22,897 bases of DNA, taken from Gracilaria caudata (Eukaryota; Rhodophyta; Florideophyceae; Gracilariales; Gracilariaceae). The translations under genes were made by a program, and so were the position numbers. Below are positions 9,702-18,789 of this stretch, piece by piece. The stretch covers positions 1 to 22,897 of the forward strand of contig JASCIV010000362.1 in the NCBI GenBank assembly GCA_030374735.1, given 5' to 3'. Position 1 is the stretch's first letter. Each line of letters starts with the position of its first letter. The notes under the pieces were generated by a model. That model searched no databases and was not told the origin of the DNA. It was given only the letters and a program-made list of their open reading frames with translations.

Positions 9702-12111
9702 GAGCAGATGCGGTCAACTTCTGCCATAGAAAAACGACATCTTCATTGGGTTCCATGAGTTCTTGGTGGTCACTTCGTAACTCATCAATTGCATCCGCGA
9801 AGACTTGCAAGCGCTTGGCTCGATCTGCAGGTCGTCTTCCGAAATATGTTCTTGACACCGAAGCGTAGTTCGCTCTTCTGCTGTTGGGTTTTTGAAAAGT
9901 CGTAACAAACTTGCGGCTGTCGTTCTCGGATACTGGGAAAGGCCAGAAGTCTGGCTTGTAATCGGTCCCCAGACTCTTGCACCAAGCATCTATGGCAAGC
10001 AAGTAGCATGCCTTTCGGTGATGTACAATTGAGGCTGTCTGGGAGTGCCAGAAGATCATCTCCAAGGCACTAGGGTCAATGAAAAGCTCCCCACTAGATG
10101 TGAGGATAACCTTCTTTCCGACGTGTCTGTAGCCAAGTTTAGGAAGGCGAGAAATAATATCACCCCCTGCAACAATACGCCAGTGCATCAGAATCTCAGC
10201 ATCGTAAAGCTCCTGGAACGCTTCGTTACCAACCCGTGGAGATCCGAAAGTAGACACTGCAATCCTTCCACCTGGAACTCCCAGGGTAACCAAAGCATCT
10301 ATGCTGCATAGGGTTGCCAATGCCCCGCCAAGACTATGTCCTGTAAAAAGCACCTGGCGCTCTTTCTCTCTGAAGATAGATGACAATATTTGACGGAGTT
10401 CTCTTTTTATGGAGTGATAAGCATCAGCAAATCCCGCATGAACTTTTGCTCGTCGTAAATATTTGCACCACATGGATGACATCGATTGCCGTGGGAGCTC
10501 TGAGACATCTTCTATGCCCAACACCTGGGCAAGCGACTTGTGTAAAACTTTGATATCGGTACGCAGATTTTGGGTGCTTGTGGTTCCCTTGAACGCAACG
10601 GTAATCCTATCTGAGGATTCGGCAACAATGGCTTTTGTGTCCGTGGTCTTGTCATAAAAAAAGTCCCTTATCTTAACTGGCAGACTATTTTGCGCTAGGC
10701 CCAGTTTGTCTTCCTTCTCAGTCCCATGGTAGTAGACAAACCATGACAAGTTGAAAAGTTCAACCGTGGTCTGCATGATGAAGCAATTGGGGCGCAGTTC
10801 CAAACCAGCATTTGAAAACGAATGGGGTTCCCTGTTCCGATACACAACAGGTTCGCAGTGCTCCTTCTCATGATTAAGATATTTGTATTGACAACGAAGA
10901 ATACTACTTTTCAAGTTGATTTCCGCAGGTAGGTTCGTATACGCTTCAATTGTAGCGAAAGCCAGGATACATATGTTTAGGCCGAAGGGGACGTAGAGAA
11001 CATCGAAATATGAGCCTCGCCCGGCTTGCTCTCTCACGTGAATGGAAAATTGCAGTATCTGAGCCCCTTTTGGTAGGCCAAAGAGCATTAACACGTACGT
11101 GATAATATAAACGAAGTTGAATACGGCTTGCTGATGTAGAAAGAAACGATACCCTAAGATTTTCGTTCTATGATCAACGTAGGGCGCTTTCTGGAGCACT
11201 CTGAATGTTCTCTGTACATCGAAGCATATCCAAAATGCAATCATCAACTCCAATGCAGTCAAAACAACAACTGTTACCACTCCTAACGTGGGCCATTCAT
11301 CTACAGCGCCATATAAGTTGAAAAAGCCAACAAAGGAAGCAAAGGGCATCTCCGAGAATGTTATACGATAGACAAACAGAATCCCAAGCTTGTAAGCGAC
11401 GTAAGTTAGGACCAGAACTAACTTCGGAGCGTAGAATTTCCAGTCCATGAAAGAAACTGTCCTGTTTAGATACCTGTAACTATGCGTTCCAAACCATAAA
11501 TAAAGGATATAGAGGAACGAAAAAGAACAGAAACGGATACATACGAATACGTCGATGATATTGACACTACTCCCTGATTCCGGGACTGGGAGTTCGAGAT
11601 AGTCTCGTCTTAAACGGATGCTTGCTTCAAATGGAATCATGTACACAACCGTGGATAAAAGGAGCAAGAGTACCCAAACTTGTTCGTTGAGAAGCCGAGT
11701 TTTCCCTTGTTTTATGAGAACAAAGGAAAAGATAGTGAGCAATACCAAGGAGTATGCGAATAACGTGTAGAACAAAATGCTGTCAACCAATATGAACGCT
11801 CTCGGGAATGTATAAACAGAGAGGTCTGGAAATTGGCCGGGAATACCCTGGAAGTTCCTAGAAAATGCGGTTCTAGCCAAGATTATCACTGTTGCAGAGA
11901 ATGCAAATCCGAGAAGAGCAACAAGGTTGTATGTTCTCGCCATGAGGTTGATGCGTCTTGAATCGATAACCTCAAGCTTCTTGAACATCCTGAAGTGCGG
12001 GGTTAGGGGTACAGCGATTTCTTCGTCAGTATGTGCTAGTGAAAGCATATCATCTGACGAGAAGCTTTCTGTTGCATCGTCAAATCTGTGATCACCCTCA
12101 GAATCCGTCAT
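9667..12111 (-). CDS. Multi-pass membrane protein with C-terminal class 3 lipase domain
   Basis: The frame encodes 814 residues from ATG 12111. An acidic N-tail (1-40) is followed by about eight hydrophobic segments, near residues 57-79, 105-133, 145-161, 185-208, 228-248, 275-298, 323-346 and 369-391. Their arrangement is reminiscent of Wntless/GOLD-type seven-helix membrane domains, a tentative comparison. The lipase (alpha/beta hydrolase) domain spans about 440-715. It shows VAFKGTTSTQN (oxyanion region, 505-515), the nucleophile elbow GHSLGGA with Ser593, the probable catalytic Asp651 in AGGDIISRLP, and probable His698 in VHHRKACYLL. The protein probably hydrolyses acyl esters at a membrane; substrate and compartment are unknown. 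The C-tail (716-814) is hydrophilic. No intron is evident. Its last 35 bp overlap the carbamoyltransferase coding end on the opposite strand, and it is divergent from the DNL zinc-finger gene. Confidence 0.88.
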   Translation of the reverse strand: MTDSEGDHRFDDATESFSSDDMLSLAHTDEEIAVPLTPHFRMFKKLEVIDSRRINLMARTYNLVALLGFAFSATVIILARTAFSRNFQGIPGQFPDLSVYTFPRAFILVDSILFYTLFAYSLVLLTIFSFVLIKQGKTRLLNEQVWVLLLLLSTVVYMIPFEASIRLRRDYLELPVPESGSSVNIIDVFVCIRFCSFSFLYILYLWFGTHSYRYLNRTVSFMDWKFYAPKLVLVLTYVAYKLGILFVYRITFSEMPFASFVGFFNLYGAVDEWPTLGVVTVVVLTALELMIAFWICFDVQRTFRVLQKAPYVDHRTKILGYRFFLHQQAVFNFVYIITYVLMLFGLPKGAQILQFSIHVREQAGRGSYFDVLYVPFGLNICILAFATIEAYTNLPAEINLKSSILRCQYKYLNHEKEHCEPVVYRNREPHSFSNAGLELRPNCFIMQTTVELFNLSWFVYYHGTEKEDKLGLAQNSLPVKIRDFFYDKTTDTKAIVAESSDRITVAFKGTTSTQNLRTDIKVLHKSLAQVLGIEDVSELPRQSMSSMWCKYLRRAKVHAGFADAYHSIKRELRQILSSIFREKERQVLFTGHSLGGALATLCSIDALVTLGVPGGRIAVSTFGSPRVGNEAFQELYDAEILMHWRIVAGGDIISRLPKLGYRHVGKKVILTSSGELFIDPSALEMIFWHSQTASIVHHRKACYLLAIDAWCKSLGTDYKPDFWPFPVSENDSRKFVTTFQKPNSRRANYASVSRTYFGRRPADRAKRLQVFADAIDELRSDHQELMEPNEDVVFLWQKLTASALNRHSVAGLPV

Positions 12112-13101
12112 CGTGGAAAGTTCGGCTAGGTCACTACAGAGGGGTGTATCTTGTCGCTCTGCAAGAATCTGAAATGTAGCGGCCCTATGTTGAATTAGGG
12201 GGCTTCTCCCGGGACGAATGTCTTTGTCTATTTATGTGAAGAACTCTTGCTGCACCGACTGAAAAGTTTGCTAACGAGACTTCCTTGTAATGAATGCAAG
12301 TGAATTGGCGATTGTGGTTTGGCGCCCTTTGACATAGTAAAGTCAGACCGGTGAAGCAATTTACCCTTTCAATCTTACATGGTCCAAGAATGATTGCGCT
12401 CCGTCTTATGCTCCGTTGGTGTAAAGTTAACTGGATGCAACGTCAAGCTCAATTCCTTACATAAGGAAGACATCCATCTACATGAGGCTGGAATCATGGA
12501 ACTTCCGGAGCACCCGTCAGAGATATGCTTCTAGTCAGCAGTGTTTATGAGTACGGTCGAGTTGTGACCCATTTACATCAACCCAAATCGTTATGATGTA
12601 TGCGAGATTGGCCAGAATTTGGGAACCCATTGTTCGAGGAAAGCTGCCCGATTCAGGACGCTTTCATCGATAGAAAGCGAGAAAGACATGAGTTTATTTT
12701 GATTGTTCACACATAAATGCTTTCGTTTATTCGCTCTGCACTTGTGCGACTAGTCGAGAGAGAGCGAGAGAGAGAGAACTGAACTAGATATTCGATCCCG
12801 TGTAACATTATCTTCTGTGCAGGACTCCGCAGGCCAATTGGTTACCGCGTGCAGGCGTAGATGAAATCTCGAGCTCCGCGCTTTTTCACATTTTCAAAGT
12901 GCTTGCTCCTTTGAGCGTTCATTCACTCATCCACCAGTTTCTCGAGGAATATCGCAGACGTGAATTGTGTCAACAAGCGAGAACAACAGAGGATTCTCAA
13001 GCTTCAACGCTCCACGCAACAGGCTTCTCACGTTTTTCGAGTTTTGGGTTCCACCGAGTAGCAAAGGTGCTGACTGAAGACAACGGTACTGGGTTTCCAC
13101 A
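12112..13101. other. Divergent promoter region, lipase / DNL zinc-finger genes
   Basis: About 990 bp between two diverging start codons. It is moderately AT-rich and contains a GA-rich microsatellite at 12755-12777. Reading frames present are short or lack an ATG, and I see none that looks coding. Confidence 0.5.
12755..12777. repeat. GA-rich microsatellite
   Basis: 23 nt identical to the tract beginning at 6677, GA units with one internal C. It lies 325-347 bp upstream of the DNL zinc-finger ATG. Confidence 0.85.
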
Positions 13102-13748
13102 ATGGAGTGCGCATTCATATCACAACCGTTTCCGAAATTTACGCATCGACCGAATGAAAGAACAAGAACTAGGTATAGACCACTGATTACAGTGTGTGCA
13201 AAGAACAAAGGGAACCAGCCAAGTCGCTTACCCGCAGGGAAAGGATTCTCAAAAGCCTCTAGCGAAGGAAAGGTTGGATTTGTCGGCTCTGATACTATTG
13301 GGATATCTTTCACATGCAATGCAAACTCATGCAATCAACGTATTACCAAAACAATCAAAAGAAAAAGTTACGAAAAGGGAACTGTGCTCATTCAATGCCC
13401 GTCTTGTAATAAGCATCATATTATAGCTGACAACATGGGTATGTATGCTCACTTAACGGGGGGCAGAAGAAACGTCGAGGAAATTGCCAGAGACACCGGA
13501 GTGAATGTCACTCGAGTCAGTTCTTCTACATTCAACTTAGAAAAGCTTGTGTGTAAGTCATTTTCAAAGGTTACATTCATGATAACATTTACGTTCACTG
13601 AAGTTTCTGACACAAATAATATTTTTCTTTATGTACTGCAGCAAATGTAATGGACGAAGGCAGTACGGATGGAGGTGATGCTCTTCGTAGAAATGTGGAC
13701 TCAGAGTCGAAGGTTGAGAATCAAGAACCAGGGGCAGAAGATCAGTAA
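13102..13748 (+). CDS. DNL-type zinc-finger protein, Hep1/Zim17/Tim15-like HSP70 escort
   Basis: Relatives keep organellar HSP70 (mitochondrial mtHsp70 or plastid HSP70B) from aggregating. Exons 13102-13552 and 13642-13748 join in phase 1, giving 185 residues with Ser151 split by the intron. The zinc ribbon (about 67-115) has ISFTCNANSCNQR (Cys72, Cys77) and VLIQCPSCNKHHIIADNMG (Cys99, Cys102). The usual Asp-Asn-Leu reads Asp-Asn-Met (110-112). NVEEIA (124-129) matches the typical post-finger motif. Residues 1-35 are basic, lack acidic residues except two Glu, carry an early Phe, and end in PLITVCAK, resembling a plastid cleavage region, so a plastid location is favoured over mitochondria. 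Exon 2 encodes a short acidic tail with no family counterpart that I know. The gene is convergent with the PAP/fibrillin gene, 254 bp between stops. Confidence 0.88.
13553..13641 (+). other. Spliceosomal intron of the DNL zinc-finger gene
   Basis: 89 nt, donor TGTGT|GTAAGT, acceptor TACTGCAG|CAAAT. The upstream frame runs on to a stop at 13648-13650 if unspliced, so retention would merely swap the acidic tail for about 32 other residues. Confidence 0.82.
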
Positions 13749-14002
13749 CGATATCATTTCTATAAGCAGTAGGAGACATCTACCCGTTTATGTCCTGCAT
13801 TACCTCTGCAAGAACTTGATGGATCGGAATTCGTCTTCTGAACGATATCGGTGAAATGGTTACTATAGTTTCCAAGATCGCCAACCTAAACGGCATCGTT
13901 TTGCGGATAATGCGTTTCAAGGCACCCTCCAATGTGTGCCTGAGACGAAAATGAGCCAGATGAGCAACAAAATCCTTCAGATAAAGGAACATATGTGCAG
14001 GT

Positions 14003-14740
14003 TTAGACGGTTTCGCTCTCTCGGACAAAGACATAGAACTCACCAGATTTACTTCTTCCGAGACGAACTTTTTGGCTGCAATATGATGTTCGCAATACAG
14101 CTTTGCTATCTGCTCGTATTTTGGTCTTGCCGAGAAGCACAGCCTGGGCGTACGTAACTTCTAAAATCCCTTTCCCCGTGATCTGCCATTTCCCCTCTAG
14201 AGTGTTTTCGCCATTTATCAGTCCTCCGAAGACTTTGATTCTTTCCACAGTACGCGCAGACCCGTCTTTGCTTAGAATCACATCCACCCTGGTGCACTTG
14301 GCACCTGGCAAAGAACCCAGACCAGTGATGCTTCCGGCATTCTTTTCAACGGCTTTGCTATTCGTCATCACAAGCTTCCACTTTCCGGGAAGCAGGCCTT
14401 TCAACTTGTTGTTGTTTACGCTGAATCCACCAAATTTGTTTTCCAATTCTGAAAGCAGTTGCTCAGCGTCACGAAATATGTCTGGATTTCGAGTTCTCAG
14501 CAAGTGCAACAAGGGTTCTTCCTTTGACGAGCCTTGAAGGGAGGATATTTTATCTAGCAGCTTGCTTTCCGCTCCAACAGCATCGCCAACACGCGATAAA
14601 ACAGTGAAGGACCTCACCCGCTTTCTTTTCGCGACATGGATGTGAGTAGGACAATGGCATTTCCTTACGAACTCACCACTTGAAGTTCCTTGAATACGAA
14701 ATCTGAACGAGGGAGTCGGGGCGAATAACGTCCGGTCCAT
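14003..14740 (-). CDS. PAP/fibrillin-domain protein, predicted plastid
   Basis: Plastid-lipid-associated proteins coat plastoglobules or thylakoid surfaces and bind hydrophobic metabolites. The frame encodes 245 residues from ATG 14740. The frame continues four codons upstream but begins with TTG, so the ATG is preferred. Residues 1-48 are basic, rich in Ser/Thr/Phe and hydroxylated residues, fitting a transit peptide. The domain starts near 58 (AESKLLDKISSL). It contains LLPGKWKLVMTNSKAV (116-131, the family's L-x-G-x-W-x-L-x-Y/M-T-x-S signature), INGENTLEGKWQITGKGILEV (175-195) and the closing KVRLGRSKSGEFYVFVRE (224-241). That last stretch matches the family's usual R-x-x-R-G ... G-x-x-F-V-F-x-R end. 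No intron. It is divergent from the small membrane-protein gene. The specific fibrillin subgroup cannot be named from sequence alone. Confidence 0.87.
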   Translation of the reverse strand: MDRTLFAPTPSFRFRIQGTSSGEFVRKCHCPTHIHVAKRKRVRSFTVLSRVGDAVGAESKLLDKISSLQGSSKEEPLLHLLRTRNPDIFRDAEQLLSELENKFGGFSVNNNKLKGLLPGKWKLVMTNSKAVEKNAGSITGLGSLPGAKCTRVDVILSKDGSARTVERIKVFGGLINGENTLEGKWQITGKGILEVTYAQAVLLGKTKIRADSKAVLRTSYCSQKVRLGRSKSGEFYVFVRESETV

Positions 14741-15213
14741 AATATGTTGCAAGCGGCGGGTCTTGGAGACTAACTCGTAAGAGTCTCATTGAAAGATGAG
14801 ATTCTGGGCTCTCGGCCATCTGAGATTGCACAAGAACCTGTGTCTGGCGATCGAGAACAAGCCCCACCCAAAAAGATCAAAATGTCATGTTTTTGGGAAG
14901 AGAATCCTACCTTCGTAGATAAGTTGGTCAACAGCACATTTCCGAGCGAACCTGACATGCTGGAGGAGGAAGGCTGCTACCCTTGTACCAGCACGTAGGT
15001 TGTGCGAAAGGCGGAGATCGCATGTCATTTCGTTCAATCGGGCGTTGTCTTTATGTCATTATCTGCTCGACCTGGATCTTGAATAGATCAATTTCCTGGC
15101 AATCTTCTTCCCTGAACGAAACTTGGTTCAAAGCGACTCTACAATCTAGGCTATATTCCTGCATCGTCAGCCTCCGATTTCGTTTCGAGCCCCTAATTGC
15201 GTTTCGCGTCAGT
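14741..15213. other. Divergent promoter region with a coding-like stretch
   Basis: Between the PAP/fibrillin and small membrane-protein start codons. It contains an open plus-strand stretch at 14774-14998, with its first ATG at 14882, whose translation is acidic and looks protein-like. It could be an upstream exon of the membrane-protein gene (see findings) or chance. Confidence 0.4.
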
Positions 15214-15592
15214 ATGACTGACGCCCTTTCTTTGGATGATCAGCATCTTCTCACACGACTTCTGGGGAGCGGGAGTGATCCACGTTCATCGCCTGCTGCC
15301 GAACTTCAACTTGAAAAAGATCAGGTACGTGTCCTTACCTTCTTTGACTTCCAAGTCATGCATTGTTTGAAAAAGGCTTAACTCTGTGCATTAGTTCTAA
15401 ACATAGTCCAATCACCATCCGCACATGGGTACGAAGCGGAGGTTGCTGCTCATTCTGCTTTCCATCTTTCTGATTTCCATTCTGAGCGTTGTACTTGCAT
15501 GGGTTCGCTACGGCAAAGACGTGATCGAAGCTCTCTCAGCAGCAGATTCAATTCCAAGGCATTCAAAAGGTTGTAGACAAAAGCACGAGTGA
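15214..15592 (+). CDS. Small single-pass membrane protein, family not recognised
   Basis: Exons 15214-15324 and 15407-15592 join in phase 0 to give 98 residues. Residues 1-37 are polar and begin MTDALSLDDQHLLTRLLG. KRR at 47-49 is followed by a strongly hydrophobic stretch (about 50-70, LLLILLSIFLISILSVVLAW). A lumenal or matrix-side tail then runs RYGKDVIEAL... to a basic end with one Cys. This fits a single-span protein without a signal peptide, cytosolic N-terminus most likely by the positive-inside rule. I do not recognise a family. Support comes from the good donor, the branch-site-like CTTAAC, and a coherent membrane segment preserved only by the spliced frame. The start may lie further upstream through another exon at 14882-14994. 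The gene converges on the OGDH gene with only 110 bp between stops. Confidence 0.6.
15325..15406 (+). other. Predicted intron of the small membrane-protein gene
   Basis: 82 nt, donor CAG|GTACGT, acceptor ACATAG|TCCAAT, with CTTAAC at 15377-15382 as the likely branch site. An earlier AG at 15393-15394 would give an immediate stop, so the later AG is chosen. Confidence 0.65.
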
Positions 15593-15702
15593 AGTTTGAT
15601 TGAAGATTAGTTTATTTCGCCACTATGAAGAAATCCAAACCGGTGATGGCCCCTAGGTGCTACGTTTTGAGTCCTGCACCAGCCTCCTTCGCAAAGACCT
15701 AC

Positions 15703-18700
15703 CTAAAAGACAAACGTTTGTTCCATCAAAGTCGACTGCTCTTGCTGGTGAGTCAACAATGAACCGGTTGCAGGAGCAGCGGAAGGAGCCCGACCAATGT
15801 AAGTTAACTGGCCTCTCGAAGTACCATTTTCAATGCTTCGAAGTGCTGTTGCAAACCTTGGTTGAACGTAGGACCAAGCCCCCATATTCTTTGATTCTTC
15901 CTGTCGCCACACAATTTCTGCGTTCGGGTACTTTTCGGCCTCCTTCTTGACGAGGTCTAGTGGGAATGGCGATATTTGTTCCAATCTCACGATGGCGACA
16001 TCATCAACATTTCGGAGGTTACGCTCTTTTAGAATGTCGTAATAGACTTTTCCAGAGCAGAAGACAAGCCTTCGAATCTTCTCATGCTCAACTAGATCCG
16101 TACTTTGTTCGGGAATGATCCGCTGGAAGAATGTTCCTTCTGCCAAGTCAGAGAGTGCGCTTTTGCACAGATTGTCACGTAGTAGTGACTTAGGTGTCAT
16201 GATAATCAGCGGCTTACGGAATTCTCGACTCACTTGTCTTCGTAGCACGTGGAAGTAGTTTGCAGGAGTTGACGGATTGACAACTTGCCAGTTACAAGCC
16301 TGGATCTGTTTGGAGGTAGCTGAGTCCATGTCCGGCCATACGTCTGGGTCATCGTCGCACATTTGAAGGAATCTTTCTAACCTCGCAGAAGAATGTTCCG
16401 GACCTTGACCTTCGTAGCCGTGAGGCAAAAGAAGAGTGAGACCAGACTGGCGACGCCATTTTCGTTCTCCTGCAGCGATGAAGGTATCTATGATCACCTG
16501 GGCACCGTTTGCAAAGTCCCCAAACTGAGCTTCCCACATAACCAAGGACATAGGTGATTCCAAAGAGTAACCGGTCTCAAAACCAAGAACGGCCATTTCT
16601 GATAGATTAGAGTTACAAACTTGGAAACGAGCTTGATCACCCATCTCTAGATGATTTAAAGGAATATAGATTCCATCTTCATCTTGATTATGAAGAACTG
16701 CATGCCTCTGGGAAAAAGTTCCTCTTTCACAATCTTGTCCGGAAAGTCTCACTGCGTAACCCTCCAACAACAAGGAACCAATTGCAAGAGCCTCAGCAGT
16801 GGCCCAAAGTATTCCGTCGCCCATTTCTATAGATTTACGTCGATCTGCAAACTGCTTCTTCAGAATGGAATGCATTTTGAAACCTTTCGGAACCTCGCAA
16901 TGCCGTAAACCGATCTGGCGCAGCGTACCTATATCAAGACCAGTAGGTTGTGCAACACTAAGATTGGCTTCGCTCTTCATTCCTTCCCAATGACTGGAAA
17001 GCCAATCCTTGACACTGGGCTTCCATTCTTTGCCTTGTTCAAATTTCTCGCCAAGATGTGCGTTGATAGAGTCTTTTAGCTCTTGAAACTCTTCTTCTGT
17101 TATCACCCCTTCCTTTATCAAGCGGTTCTTGTAAATGACTAGGGGGGTATCGTGCTCTTTTATGAGCTTATACATATGAGGCTGAGTAAACATCGGTTGA
17201 TCTAGTTCATTGTGTCCATGTCTTCTATAGCAGAAAAGGTCAACGACAACGTCTTTCTGAAAACGTTGTCGATATTCCATAGCTAGCTTGCATACCTTTA
17301 CTACCGATTCTGGGCAGTCGCCATTGACGTGGAAAATGGGAATTCCCACTGTTTTGGCGACATCGGTTGGGTAAGGGGAAGACCTTGCTTCTCGAGGATC
17401 TGTTGTGAAACCAATCTGATTGTTAATTACGAGATGAACTGTCCCACCCGTCGTATAATCGCGCAAATCAGAAAGCTCCAGAGTTTCTGCAACAACACCT
17501 TGACCTGCAAAGGACGCATCTCCGTGAACTAATACGGCCATTGTCTTCTCCCTTGTAAAATCATCCACAAAGAACTGTTTGGCTCTCGTTTTCCCGACAA
17601 CGATAGGATCTACGGCTTCCAAATGACTTGGGTTAGCAAGCAATGAGAACTGTAAATTATTTCCAGAAGGCATTCTTCGCTTCGAACTTGTGCCGAGGTG
17701 ATACTTGACATCACCGCTTCCAAGGTAACTATCCGCAAAAGGATCCTCATGGGGCAGAAACTCATGAAACATTTGCTCGAGGGGCTTACCGACTACATTT
17801 GCGAGAACGTTAAGCCGCCCTCTGTGTGCCATACCAAGAACAATGCTCTCCACACCTAGTTGCGAGCCATAGTCTAACATAGCTTGTAGGCCGGGAATAA
17901 GTGCTTCCCCTCCTTCTAAGCCAAACCGCTTTGCAGTGTTATGCTTCTTCGCAAGAAATAGTTCAAACAACTCAGCCTCTGCTAAGTCTTTCAAGATCTG
18001 TTTCTTCTCTTCAACAGAAAATGCCTGTTCTGTTTCCGTCTCTAAAATGTTTCCAATCCAGAACTTCTGCTCTTTGGAGAGCATGTGACGATACTCAGCC
18101 CCGATCTTTTCACAATAGGCCCTCTTGAGCATCTTTACGATATCTCGCAATCGACGGACAGGAGGGCCAGGAAGTTCCCCAGCAACCACAAACTCCCGAT
18201 CCATATCGGCTTCTGTGAAACCATAATGAGAGGGTTCTTTTTCGCGGCGAATTTTGAATGGGTCCGGACTATCGCCACTCTGCGTCTGAAGGTTTACTCT
18301 AAGAGGATCAAGATCAGCAACTAAATGGCCACGATGTCTGTACGCACGAATCATGCTCATAAGTTGAATAGTGTCCTGGGATATTTGGAAAAGATCCTTT
18401 CCAGGAGTCATGCCGACTGGCATCGTATCCAGTCTGTTTCGGTTCACACGCGTGAGTTCCACTGCCTCACCCGGCGCCACGTCCAATTCGAGATTGTGAA
18501 AGAAGGTTGTCCATGACGCATTAACAGAGTTGGGGTCGTTGGTATATCGTTCATACATTTCTTCCAGCACAACTGCATTCGTGCCAGTCATGAAACTTTC
18601 GCTTGGATCGAGCTTTGTTCCAGACAACGCCGGAGTGGCTGAACGTGCCTTAGTAGCTAGCCCCCGAATGAATGTAGGGTTCAAAGCTAAAGCGCGAACA

Positions 18701-18726
18701 AGCGCAAGCTGGCGAAAACGCAGCAT
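15703..18726 (-). CDS. OGDH: 2-oxoglutarate dehydrogenase E1 component, mitochondrial
   Basis: The ThDP-dependent E1 decarboxylates 2-oxoglutarate and succinylates the E2 lipoyl arm in the TCA cycle. The frame encodes 1007 residues from ATG 18726, near the 1023 of human OGDH. The open frame extends 11 codons upstream only to a TTG. Residues 1-30 (MLRFRQLALVRAL..., Arg-rich, no acidic residues) form a mitochondrial presequence with likely cleavage near RGLA. Visible blocks are SFMTGTNAVVLEEMYERY (44-61), the active-site GMAHRGRLNVLANV (298-311, His301), and GDVKYHLG (338-345). ThDP/Mg binding is shown by HGDASFAGQG (401-410) and INNQIGF (434-440). CYRRHGHNELDQP (499-511), GTFSQRHAVLH (669-679), PHGYEGQGPEHSSARLERFLQ (768-788) and the C-terminal GRAPSAAPATG (978-988) follow. 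No intron and no frameshift are seen, so it should be functional. E2 and E3 genes are not in the window. Confidence 0.97.
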   Translation of the reverse strand: MLRFRQLALVRALALNPTFIRGLATKARSATPALSGTKLDPSESFMTGTNAVVLEEMYERYTNDPNSVNASWTTFFHNLELDVAPGEAVELTRVNRNRLDTMPVGMTPGKDLFQISQDTIQLMSMIRAYRHRGHLVADLDPLRVNLQTQSGDSPDPFKIRREKEPSHYGFTEADMDREFVVAGELPGPPVRRLRDIVKMLKRAYCEKIGAEYRHMLSKEQKFWIGNILETETEQAFSVEEKKQILKDLAEAELFELFLAKKHNTAKRFGLEGGEALIPGLQAMLDYGSQLGVESIVLGMAHRGRLNVLANVVGKPLEQMFHEFLPHEDPFADSYLGSGDVKYHLGTSSKRRMPSGNNLQFSLLANPSHLEAVDPIVVGKTRAKQFFVDDFTREKTMAVLVHGDASFAGQGVVAETLELSDLRDYTTGGTVHLVINNQIGFTTDPREARSSPYPTDVAKTVGIPIFHVNGDCPESVVKVCKLAMEYRQRFQKDVVVDLFCYRRHGHNELDQPMFTQPHMYKLIKEHDTPLVIYKNRLIKEGVITEEEFQELKDSINAHLGEKFEQGKEWKPSVKDWLSSHWEGMKSEANLSVAQPTGLDIGTLRQIGLRHCEVPKGFKMHSILKKQFADRRKSIEMGDGILWATAEALAIGSLLLEGYAVRLSGQDCERGTFSQRHAVLHNQDEDGIYIPLNHLEMGDQARFQVCNSNLSEMAVLGFETGYSLESPMSLVMWEAQFGDFANGAQVIIDTFIAAGERKWRRQSGLTLLLPHGYEGQGPEHSSARLERFLQMCDDDPDVWPDMDSATSKQIQACNWQVVNPSTPANYFHVLRRQVSREFRKPLIIMTPKSLLRDNLCKSALSDLAEGTFFQRIIPEQSTDLVEHEKIRRLVFCSGKVYYDILKERNLRNVDDVAIVRLEQISPFPLDLVKKEAEKYPNAEIVWRQEESKNMGAWSYVQPRFATALRSIENGTSRGQLTYIGRAPSAAPATGSLLTHQQEQSTLMEQTFVF

Positions 18727-18789
18727 ACTGACTTCTTGTACAGCTGAAACGACTTCCAAAAGACTCCGGGATTTACGCCTTCACGTCTT

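Noticed and set aside
12899..13186. 95-codon plus-strand frame before the DNL zinc-finger gene
   Set aside because: It begins with GTG, shows no motif, and overlaps the zinc-finger coding start in another frame.
13553..13650. Reading the DNL gene straight through to the stop at 13648-13650
   Set aside because: A consensus GTAAGT donor and TGCAG acceptor flank an in-phase exon with a plausible acidic tail; splicing is the better model, though retention is possible.
13780..14043. Minus-strand frame of up to 87 codons at the 3' end of the PAP/fibrillin gene
   Set aside because: It overlaps the PAP coding end in another frame, opens with GTG, and the PAP protein already ends at the family's usual C-terminal motif; probably 3'UTR.
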